Part shown: piece after piece, positions 9,924 through 17,602 of the stretch
Layout of the letters: each line of letters opens with the position of its first letter
Numbering within the stretch: the first letter of the stretch is position 1
Notes under the pieces: generated by a model
Databases searched by the model: none
Told to the model about the DNA's origin: nothing
The model's input: only the letters and a program-made list of their open reading frames with translations
Translations under genes and position numbers: made by a program
NCBI GenBank assembly: GCA_009780855.1
Contig: WQZG01000004.1
Span: forward strand, 1 to 64,000
Reading direction: 5' to 3'
DNA from: Treponema sp.
Lineage (GTDB): Bacteria; Spirochaetota; Spirochaetia; Treponematales; Breznakiellaceae
Length of the DNA: 64,000 nucleotides

Positions 9924-10184
9924 TTGGTACAAAAAGAATTCAGAATAACCAATTCCAGCGGACTCCATACCAGACCTGGAAATGATTTTGTAAAAACAGC
10001 CAAAAAATTCAGCTGCGGTATAACGCTGGCAAAAAATGGAAAAACAGTGGACGCAAAAAGTCTTTTAAAAATAATGAAGGCAAATATAGTCAGCGGAGAT
10101 ACTGTATTGATTTCCTGTACAGGTTCTGATGAGCAGCAGGCAATGGAAAATATAGAAATATTGATGGCGTCATTATCGGAGTAG
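9924..10184 (+). CDS. ptsH: HPr phosphocarrier protein
   Basis: SSGLHTRPG (His15 site), DAKSLLKIM (Ser46 site), 86 aa. Confidence 0.85.
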   Translation: MVQKEFRITNSSGLHTRPGNDFVKTAKKFSCGITLAKNGKTVDAKSLLKIMKANIVSGDTVLISCTGSDEQQAMENIEILMASLSE

Positions 10185-10190
10185 GAGTCT

Positions 10191-11900
10191 ATGGTGAAGG
10201 AATTCATAGGAACCGGAGCCTCGGAAGGTTATGTCTGCGGACCGGCTGTAGTATTTAGGCATGAACCGCAGCCGGCTGCGGCAGCGCAAAATCTGGGTTT
10301 TGACGCCGCGATGAAGAAGTTTTATGAGGGAAGATACATTCTGCGCGATGAGCTTTTAGCCATGGCAAGGGAAGCGGGCGTTAAATACGGATCGGACAAA
10401 GCAGGTATTTACGAAGGCTACGCGGAAATTCTCATGGATGACGAGATAGAGGAACTGGTAAAAAAAAGCATCATGGAGGGCAATGCTCCGGAACAGGCCG
10501 CGCAAAAGGCGCTCGAACAGCAGGCCCGCGAACTGGAAGCCCTTGAAAACGGTATAATGAAGGAGCGGGGAGCCGATTTCCTGGATTTGAGCCGCCGTCT
10601 TGCGGCCGCGGTTTCCGGCAGCAATCTGTATCCAATGCCTGTTCTGGAAAAACCCTGCATTCTGGTAACAGACGATTTAAGTCCGTTTGAAACCATTCAA
10701 ATCGATCACAAATTAATTCTTGGTCTGGCGATGGACAGGGGCGCAAGTACCGGCCATGTAGCGATTTTAGCCAGATCCCTGGGCATTCCCTGCGTGGTCG
10801 CGCTGGACAACGCCGGCATGCACGTAAGTAATGAGACTGTCTGCGCGCTTGACGGCAGCACCGGAAGTTTCATTATAGAACCGGACGCCCAAATAATGGA
10901 AAATTTTAAAAAAAGGGAAGAAAACCGTAAAAAAAACCTTAACGCCAATGTTAAAAACGCAATGGAAACCGCCCGGACGAAGGACGGCAAAACTGTCATG
11001 GTTTGCGCCAACATAAATTTCCCGGAGGAAGCCGAAAGGGCCGTTTCCATGGGCGCGGACGGAGTAGGGCTTTACCGCACCGAATTTTTTTATATGAACA
11101 GCGTGATGCTCCCGACTGAAGAAGAACAATTTTTGGCTTACAGCAAAACATTAATTGCCCTGGAGAAACGGCCTTTGACAATCCGGACCCTGGATATGGG
11201 CGGCGACAAGGATCATCCATGCCTGGGCCTGGAAAAAGAACAGAATCCTTTTTTGGGATACAGGGGCATCCGGTTCAGCCTTAACAGGCCGGAGATTTTT
11301 AAACCGCAAATAAGGGCTGTAGTGCGCGCCGCAGCTCTGGGTAAAACCGAGCTGATGTTTCCCATGGTAGTCTCGGTTAACGAATTTAAAAAGGCCGCCG
11401 CTCTGGTGGACGAATGCCGCGCCGAACTGGCGGCGGAAGGAATACAGGCCGGCAATCCCTGTCTGGGCATTATGGTGGAAACACCCGCGGCCGCGATAAT
11501 GGCGCAGGAATTCGCGGATGTCTGTGATTTTTTTAGCCTGGGGACCAATGACCTGGCCCAATATATCCTGGCCGCGGACCGGGGAAATTCAGCCCTGTCG
11601 GAATTCCATTCCAGGCTGGACCCCGCTGTTCTGCGCCTTATGGCTTATGCCTGTGATGCCGCGGTAAAAGCAAATATACAGATGGGAATCTGCGGAGAGC
11701 TGGCGGCAGATTTAACTGCCATTCCCCTGCTGGTAGGCTTGGGAATCACCAAATTCAGCGTATCTGCCTCAAGGATTCCCGCGGTTAAAGCAAAAATCCG
11801 GGAACTTGACAGCACCCGGTGCAAAACCCTTGTACAGCAGGCAATAAAAATGCCTGACATAAAATCAATTTACGAACTGCCGGAGAGTATGAGTATATGA
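10191..11900 (+). CDS. ptsI: Phosphoenolpyruvate-protein phosphotransferase (Enzyme I), copy 1
   Basis: DRGASTGHVAILARSLGIPCVV, GADGVGLYRTEFFYM, FSLGTNDLAQYILAADRGN. Confidence 0.9.
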   Translation: MVKEFIGTGASEGYVCGPAVVFRHEPQPAAAAQNLGFDAAMKKFYEGRYILRDELLAMAREAGVKYGSDKAGIYEGYAEILMDDEIEELVKKSIMEGNAPEQAAQKALEQQARELEALENGIMKERGADFLDLSRRLAAAVSGSNLYPMPVLEKPCILVTDDLSPFETIQIDHKLILGLAMDRGASTGHVAILARSLGIPCVVALDNAGMHVSNETVCALDGSTGSFIIEPDAQIMENFKKREENRKKNLNANVKNAMETARTKDGKTVMVCANINFPEEAERAVSMGADGVGLYRTEFFYMNSVMLPTEEEQFLAYSKTLIALEKRPLTIRTLDMGGDKDHPCLGLEKEQNPFLGYRGIRFSLNRPEIFKPQIRAVVRAAALGKTELMFPMVVSVNEFKKAAALVDECRAELAAEGIQAGNPCLGIMVETPAAAIMAQEFADVCDFFSLGTNDLAQYILAADRGNSALSEFHSRLDPAVLRLMAYACDAAVKANIQMGICGELAADLTAIPLLVGLGITKFSVSASRIPAVKAKIRELDSTRCKTLVQQAIKMPDIKSIYELPESMSI

Positions 11901-12199
11901 TAGATTTAAAAGCACTGCAAAAACGGGTCTACGCCAATAAAGTCGCCAAACATTTTAATGTTACCGATATTTACATGGAATTCTGCTACGCCTACGGAGA
12001 ACTGGCAGAGGCAAGCGATGCCTATATAAAAAAAATGGATACTGTTGGCGAAGAACTCGCCGATGTAGTCTTATATCTGCTTGGACTCTCCGAGATCCTG
12101 GGCATTGATCTGGAAAAAGAACTGCTGCGTAAAATCGATATAAACGAGAAACGCAAATACATCCAGCAAAACGGCGTCAACATCAGACTTGAAGGATGA
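11897..12199 (+). CDS. MazG-like nucleotide pyrophosphohydrolase
   Basis: EFCYAYGELAEASDAY...TVGEELADVVLYLLGLSEILGIDLE (EExxE...ExxD pattern). Confidence 0.75.
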   Translation: MIDLKALQKRVYANKVAKHFNVTDIYMEFCYAYGELAEASDAYIKKMDTVGEELADVVLYLLGLSEILGIDLEKELLRKIDINEKRKYIQQNGVNIRLEG

Positions 12200-12271
12200 C
12201 CCGACATTGACCGGATATAACAGGCCGCTTTGAGTTATTTTGAGTTATTTTGAGTTATATCGTTAAAATAA

Positions 12272-12652
12272 TTAAATCACCATAACAAGCGAAGAATACT
12301 GCGCCAGCAGGGGATCTCCGGTAATAAGCCGCATCGGTGTAGAAATTGCCTGGGCCAGCAGCATCAGATCAAAAGGGTCTTTGTGGTAAACGGGCAGTTC
12401 AAGATAAACATCTGTATATCTGCCGGTCATGGGAAGCTCGGTAAAATAATATTGTTCCGCCCGGGAGCGGAGTTCGCGCAAATCTACTTTTAGCTTGCCG
12501 GTCCGCACCTTTATAGCGATTTCCCACCAGGAAACCGCACTTATAAATATATGGGATTCAGTTGAAAGTATAAATGATTTTATCTCGCGTATACGCGGAT
12601 TATTTTCAGAAAACCATATAACAATATTGGTATCCAAAAGGTATTGGTTCAT
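12272..12652 (-). CDS. PIN-domain toxin (VapC-like)
   Basis: YLLDTNIVIWFSENNPRI ... KDPFDLMLLAQAI ... LITGDPLLAQY. Confidence 0.88.
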   Translation of the reverse strand: MNQYLLDTNIVIWFSENNPRIREIKSFILSTESHIFISAVSWWEIAIKVRTGKLKVDLRELRSRAEQYYFTELPMTGRYTDVYLELPVYHKDPFDLMLLAQAISTPMRLITGDPLLAQYSSLVMVI

Positions 12653-12936
12653 TTTTCCTCAAATTCCTCCAAACCTTTTGAATTGTAAAAAGAATCAATA
12701 ATATCATCAGGCAGGGGATCATCCCAGCCGGGAAGGAGCTCCATTTTACCTTTCATACAACCAAAAAAACTACCCCTCATTTTTGCCTTATATTCGTCGA
12801 TGGACACGGGCGCCAGAACAGCTTCCGGCTTGCCGTAAGCGCCGATATAGATAGTCTCCCCGGCAGCCGCCCTTTTAACCAATTTTGACAAATTGGATTT
12901 TGCTTCGTGAATCGGTATTGTAACTGGATTTTCCAT
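12649..12936 (-). CDS. Phd/YefM-type antitoxin
   Basis: IPIHEAKSNLSKLVKRAAAGETIYIGAYGKPEAVLAPV; 4-bp overlap with PIN toxin. Confidence 0.85.
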   Translation of the reverse strand: MENPVTIPIHEAKSNLSKLVKRAAAGETIYIGAYGKPEAVLAPVSIDEYKAKMRGSFFGCMKGKMELLPGWDDPLPDDIIDSFYNSKGLEEFEEK

Positions 12937-12944
12937 ATAATTAG

Positions 12945-12978
12945 CTTAGCCCGGACCGGGCCATATTGTCAAGCTAAG
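12945..12978. promoter_or_regulatory. Inverted repeats upstream of the TA operon (operator candidate)
   Basis: GCCCGG-A-CCGGGC (12949-12961) nested near CTTAGC...GCTAAG (12945-12950 / 12973-12978). Confidence 0.5.
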
Positions 12979-13332
12979 AAGGTACGAAACTTTCAAAATA
13001 TGACATTTGTCATAAAAATTCAGAATAATATTAATAAACCGATAATTATAAAAGCAAAACCAATATTAATGCCATAATATGGGTGGAGGATGCAATTATG
13101 CAAACGGTTTTTCTATCAGCATTTGCCAGGGCCGCGTCATTGGCGGGCCGCGCCGGAACCAATGCTCCCGGCGGATTTTCTCCTTCCGAAGGAATTTTAA
13201 ACCGGGTATGAATCCCGGGAGGGAGAAACAACAGCGTCAGGGGCAAAAAAAAGTTAATGCAGAAAATTTTAATTGACTTAAAATTATATTCCGGCTAATC
13301 TGGGATTTGAAACCGGATTTGACGGAGCGATT

Positions 13333-14547
13333 ATGTATATAAACAGAACACTGGATAAAGTAATCCGACAGGCAGCGGATTTTTTTCCTGCGGTAATTGT
13401 TACTGGCCCCAGGCAGGCCGGCAAGACAACTGTATTGGAAAATTATATTTTGAAAAAGGGAAATTACGTTTCTCTGGATACCCTGGAAACAAGAGAACTT
13501 GCGAGAACTGACCCGGGAAGATTCCTGGAAAGATACAGCGCTCCCTTAATGATTGATGAAATCCAGTATGCACCCCAGCTGCTGCCGTATATCAAAAACA
13601 TTGTAGACAGGGAAAAGAAGAAGGGAATGTATTTTTTAACCGGTTCCCAGCAGTTCAACCTGATGGCAAACATAACCGAAAGTCTTGCCGGCAGGGCCTG
13701 TATATTAAATTTGCAGGGTTTTTCCCAGGCTGAAAAAAACAATATGTCCGATTCCGCTCCATTTCTGCCGCTGGAAAAAATGCTTAAGCAAAAAGAAAAT
13801 ACAAGTGTAAAATCCAAAGATATCTTTCACCGTATCTGGAAAGGTTCATATCCGGCGCTGGTCAATGACGATGATAAAAACTGGAACCTCTTTTACGATT
13901 CATATATACAAACTTATTTAGAGCGCGATGTTAGACAGATAACTAAAATATCTGACGAGATGCTGTTCTTAAATTTTATCAGAGTATTGGCCGGAAGAAC
14001 TTCACAGCTGCTGAACTATGCCGGTATCGCAAACGAGATCGGAATTAATGAAACAACCATAAAATCCTGGGTTTCCATTCTGCAAACATCCGGATTGATT
14101 TATCTGCTGCGGCCGTATTCCAATAATCTTACTAACCGGGTAATAAAAACTCCCAAGGTATATTTCCTTGACACCGGCCTTGCATGCAGTCTGACAAAAT
14201 GGAATACCCCTGAAGCTCTGGAAAACGGAGCGTTCTCCGGACCCATTCTGGAAACATACGTTGTTTCAGAAATCATTAAAAGTTATTGGCATAACGGCAG
14301 AACACCAGCCATTTATTTTTACAGGGATAAAGACGGGAAGGAAATAGATTTGATCCTGGAGGAAAACGGAATTTTGTATCCTCTGGAAATAAAGCAAAAA
14401 ACAAACCCCAATACCGGTGACTCAGTCAATTTTTCGATCCTTTCTGCATTCAAAAAGAAAACCGCTCCGGGCGGAGTTCTGTGCCTGGCGCCGGAATGGC
14501 TGCCTCTTGGTAAAAATGATTTTGTTATACCCGTCTCTTATATATAA
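13333..14547 (+). CDS. AAA+ ATPase with DUF4143 domain
   Basis: Walker A GPRQAGKTT, Walker B APLMIDEIQY, sensor YFLTGSQQF, C-terminal YPLEIKQK nuclease-like motif. Confidence 0.88.
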   Translation: MYINRTLDKVIRQAADFFPAVIVTGPRQAGKTTVLENYILKKGNYVSLDTLETRELARTDPGRFLERYSAPLMIDEIQYAPQLLPYIKNIVDREKKKGMYFLTGSQQFNLMANITESLAGRACILNLQGFSQAEKNNMSDSAPFLPLEKMLKQKENTSVKSKDIFHRIWKGSYPALVNDDDKNWNLFYDSYIQTYLERDVRQITKISDEMLFLNFIRVLAGRTSQLLNYAGIANEIGINETTIKSWVSILQTSGLIYLLRPYSNNLTNRVIKTPKVYFLDTGLACSLTKWNTPEALENGAFSGPILETYVVSEIIKSYWHNGRTPAIYFYRDKDGKEIDLILEENGILYPLEIKQKTNPNTGDSVNFSILSAFKKKTAPGGVLCLAPEWLPLGKNDFVIPVSYI

Positions 14548-14587
14548 TTTGCTTGATTAATCGCCATGTAAGCCATATATTATTAAT

Positions 14588-15209
14588 ATGAACGGGCCAA
14601 AAATTCTTCCGGTAAAAAGCGATGTCATTTTCCGCATGTTTTTTGCCGACGAGAAAAATCGCGAAGCTGATTACAGAACAGCTTGGCAGCGGAGATAAAT
14701 ATAAAACACTCCAAAAAGTTATAAGCATAATAATTACTGATGAAGATTTAATTCAAAACAGCCCCAGGTATCACCACCGGTTTGTATTCTATGATTCGGA
14801 AGCCGCTGTAGAATTTTCTGATATCATTGAGATACATACACTGGAACTCAAAAAGCTGCCGGAAAGGGATGACGGAACTGAGTTATATGACTGGGCTAAA
14901 TTTATAGCCGCAGAAACAGAGGAGGATCTAAAAATGGCAGCCGAGACAAACCCCCAAATAAAGAAAGCAGTTGTAAAACTGCAGGAACTGTCCGCAGACG
15001 AACGCGCACGTGATTTATTCGAACGCCGTGAAAAAGGGAGGCGTGATATGGAATCACGGGAAAGATGGGCGGAAGCTAGAGGTGAAGCCAAAGAACGCGA
15101 AAAATGGCAAAAAATTGTAACTGAAGAACGCGAAAAATGGCAGAAAATTGTGGCTGAGAATGAAGCCGAAATTGTGCGTTTGAAGAAACAAAACAAAAAT
15201 AAAGAATGA
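14588..15209 (+). pseudogene. Rpn/PDDEXK_2-family (recombination-promoting nuclease / putative transposase) gene, internally deleted and frameshifted
   Basis: Starts MNGPKILPVKSDVIFRMFFADEKNRE (family N-terminus) at 14588, then frame is lost and the C-terminal half (...YHHRFVFYDSEAAVEFSDIIEIHTLELKKLP...) continues in the frame of ORF 14622..15209. Confidence 0.75.
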
Positions 15210-15499
15210 CAGACGAGACTGGCCCTCAAAAACAGAAAACTATTGTTAGTTTTAAGGAATTTACTGCGGAAGAGCTCGCCCGTGATTTATTCGAACGCCG
15301 GGAGAAAGGGCGGCGTGATATTGATTCGCAATTAAGGTGGTCGTGGGCTAAAGGTTTTGAATAAGGTTTTATAAAAAGTTTTACTGAAGAATATGAAAAT
15401 CAGCAAAAAATTTTAGCTGAAAAAGATGCAGAAATCGCACAGTTGAAACAGCAGTTAAAAGAACAAATTGCAAAAAAAAATTATGAAAATAGAAATTAA
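15206..15499 (+). pseudogene. Second Rpn-family C-terminal tail with in-frame stop
   Basis: MTDETGPQKQKTIVSFKEFTAEELARDLFERREKGRRDIDSQLRWSWAKGFE*GFIKSFTEEYENQQKILAEKDAEIAQLKQQLKEQIAKKNYENRN*; TAA at 15362-15364 in frame. Confidence 0.7.
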
Positions 15500-15538
15500 G
15501 AACTAATAATTAAAACACGGCGTAATGTGGTTTTAGAT

Positions 15539-15590
15539 ATGCACTATTTGGCACATTAATTAATTCAAAAAATTGCGCCAAATAGTGCAT
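15539..15590. terminator. Perfect 14-bp inverted repeat (ATGCACTATTTGGC / GCCAAATAGTGCAT), terminator candidate
   Basis: Arms 15539-15552 and 15577-15590, 24-nt loop, followed by TTTTATTT. Confidence 0.5.
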
Positions 15591-15636
15591 TTTTATTTGA
15601 CTTTATTAAAAACGCTTTCCGGTTTTCTATAAATAA

Positions 15637-15813
15637 TTATTCCAATCCATATTCGACCAAAAATACCCAGCCGGTCCCTCGTTCGCCGTCAATTAGCCTT
15701 TTTTCCACATTTATAATACGGTGCGAACGCAGAAAAATGTTTAACTCCTCTGTTACTGTTCTTTCACCAAACGGGCTTATGAAAAAACTAACGTATTGGG
15801 TTAAAAGAGCCAT
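15637..15813 (-). CDS. 58-aa ORF resembling the N-terminal region of DGR-associated HRDC-type accessory proteins; probably truncated
   Basis: Own translation: MALLTQYVSFFISPFGERTVTEELNIFLRSHRIINVEKRLIDGERGTGWVFLVEYGLE*. The pattern 'xELNxFLRSHRIxxVEKxLxxGxxxxxWxFxVEY' matches my recollection of that family; below the ORF-track length cutoff. Confidence 0.5.
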   Translation of the reverse strand: MALLTQYVSFFISPFGERTVTEELNIFLRSHRIINVEKRLIDGERGTGWVFLVEYGLE

Positions 15814-15933
15814 ACGGAGGTACCCCTAAAATACACCCAAATTTTTTCGCCGCCTTCGGCGGAAATTACCATATCCATACGCAACAAACCAACTTTGTCA
15901 GCTCAACCGAAGGGCGTCTGCTCCGCGCCCCTC

Positions 15934-15949
15934 GCCCGCTGAGGCGGGC
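15934..15949. repeat. GC-rich hairpin GCCCGC-TGAG-GCGGGC downstream of candidate DGR variable region
   Basis: 6-bp stem, 4-nt loop, inside a larger 9-bp inverted repeat (15908-15916 / 15967-15975). Confidence 0.6.
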
Positions 15950-15986
15950 TCCAGCGCTGCGCTCCCCGCCCTTCGAACCGCAGAAC

Positions 15987-16097
15987 TTAGGGGCAGACAA
16001 CACGAAAGCCGAAGTTGTAGCTCCTGCCGTACGGGTTGTAGTAGCCCCGGAAGGCTGAACGAAGGAACTGGCCGTAGTTGTTCCAGGACCCGCCGCG
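15987..16097 (-). other. Candidate DGR variable region (VR) at the 3' end of the SUMF1 gene
   Basis: Codons AAC AAC TAC GGC CAG TTC ... TTC CGG GGC TAC TAC AAC CCG TAC GGC AGG AGC TAC AAC TTC GGC: positions that are Asn in SUMF1-type DGR templates are almost all xxC codons. Confidence 0.55.
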
Positions 16098-17579
16098 TAT
16101 TACACGGAGGCTGCCAGAGACCGCTCCCGTGGGATCTGTTATATCGCCTGTATAACTCCCATACCAATCCCAACACCACTCCCACACATTCCCATGCATG
16201 TCATATAGACCCCATGCGTTAGCGAGATATGAAAGTGAGCCTAAACCTACTACACTCGTTGTCCTTCCTAAATATGTCGTCCCAGCGGTAAGGTTACATG
16301 CATCCACGGTTCTCGCATCATAATTCGCCTGGCTACTGCTAATCGTATTTGTCCCCCAGTTAAACGCCGTCGTTGTCCCTGCACGGCATGCGTATTCCCA
16401 CTGCGCTTCAGTAGGTAGCCGGTACCCGGTCGTACCGCTCACTACTACTGCGTTGTTCCATGTTGTGTTATTGCTTGTCGGTACTGTTCCCCAGTCCGTT
16501 GTATTCGTACTTCCCCCAATGCTATACGCCGGTGTCAGATCTTCCAAATCACTTAACTTGTTACAGAACACCAACGCGTCATACCAGCTCACGTTTTCAA
16601 CAGGACGGTTATCTGTATTTGTTTCGGGTAACACCGCTGTCTTGAAAGAGCTTGGGTTTATGTCGCTCATAACTGCCTTATACTGCCCCTGTGTTACCGG
16701 GTATTTGCCAATGCTAAAACCGTTAGTAAGCGTTACCGTATGCTGGGTTTCATCTATATCTCGGCCAGGTTCGCTTGTGGGGCTTCCCATCGTAAAACTG
16801 CCAGCGGGTATCGAAACCATTACAATTGCTGCGCTGCTTGTTGAAGTAGAAGTCAATATGACTATCGCCGGATTGGTACGGACCGGTGCTGCCAAGTTTG
16901 CTCTTACTTCGCAAAAATAGATCGTTGTCTTCGTAATTCCCGTCGGAATGGGGAAACTTGTGCTTGTCGCGCCGGTAATCACTGTCCCGCCGGTATTGCT
17001 GTTCATTGTGTTGCTGTACCACTGGTAACTCAATGAAGCACCCATCGTAACGTTTGCTGAAACAGCCAAATTACCGCTAATGCTCCCCGCTGTCAAATTT
17101 GTAACTGCTGCGGGCTGAGTGTCGATAGTGATGACAGGCCCAGAAACACTAACTTTAACCACGTTGGAACGGAGGGACGATTCTTTTGACATGGAGGACG
17201 CGCTGACCTCACAGAAATAATAGTATGTCCCAAACGTAAGTGTCGTGGGTATATTAAAACTCCTGTTAACCGCACCGGAAATCAAAGAGCCGCCCACGTA
17301 GCTGTTCGTTGTGTTACTGTACCAATGATAATTCAATGTAGCGTCTAGCGTAGCGCTTGCCGAAACAGACAAATTACCGTTGATGCTCCCCGCTGTCACA
17401 TTTGTAACCGCAGTAGGCTGAGTGTCGATGGTGATGACGGGGGGTGGTGCTTTATCCTGTGCTTTCTCCCGCCAATAATCAACATTTCCATAAAAACTTA
17501 AACCGTTCGTACAGGACATGTAAAAGAAAAAAGGTAAAAGAGAAATTGAAAAATAAATAATCTGCCTTGCTTTTTCCAT
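15987..17579 (-). CDS. SUMF1/FGE-sulfatase (C-type-lectin fold) lipoprotein with two Ig-like repeats; candidate DGR variable protein
   Basis: FFFYMSC lipobox-like N-terminus; SIPAGSFTMGS...YPVTQGQYKAVM...YRLPTEAQWEYACRAG...DMHGNVWEWCWDWYG...RGGSWNNYGQFLRSAFRGYYNPYGRSYNFGFRVVCP. Confidence 0.9.
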   Translation of the reverse strand: MEKARQIIYFSISLLPFFFYMSCTNGLSFYGNVDYWREKAQDKAPPPVITIDTQPTAVTNVTAGSINGNLSVSASATLDATLNYHWYSNTTNSYVGGSLISGAVNRSFNIPTTLTFGTYYYFCEVSASSMSKESSLRSNVVKVSVSGPVITIDTQPAAVTNLTAGSISGNLAVSANVTMGASLSYQWYSNTMNSNTGGTVITGATSTSFPIPTGITKTTIYFCEVRANLAAPVRTNPAIVILTSTSTSSAAIVMVSIPAGSFTMGSPTSEPGRDIDETQHTVTLTNGFSIGKYPVTQGQYKAVMSDINPSSFKTAVLPETNTDNRPVENVSWYDALVFCNKLSDLEDLTPAYSIGGSTNTTDWGTVPTSNNTTWNNAVVVSGTTGYRLPTEAQWEYACRAGTTTAFNWGTNTISSSQANYDARTVDACNLTAGTTYLGRTTSVVGLGSLSYLANAWGLYDMHGNVWEWCWDWYGSYTGDITDPTGAVSGSLRVIRGGSWNNYGQFLRSAFRGYYNPYGRSYNFGFRVVCP

Positions 17580-17602
17580 ATGCTACCTATTCCTTTTTTC
17601 TT

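Noticed and set aside
13022-13332. Small ORFs and GC-rich words between the TA module and the DUF4143 ATPase
   Set aside because: No convincing coding signature, RNA structure or terminal repeats; left unannotated.
16453-16920. 155-aa plus-strand ORF opposite the SUMF1 gene
   Set aside because: Antisense shadow; repeat-rich coding of the SUMF1 lipoprotein explains it.
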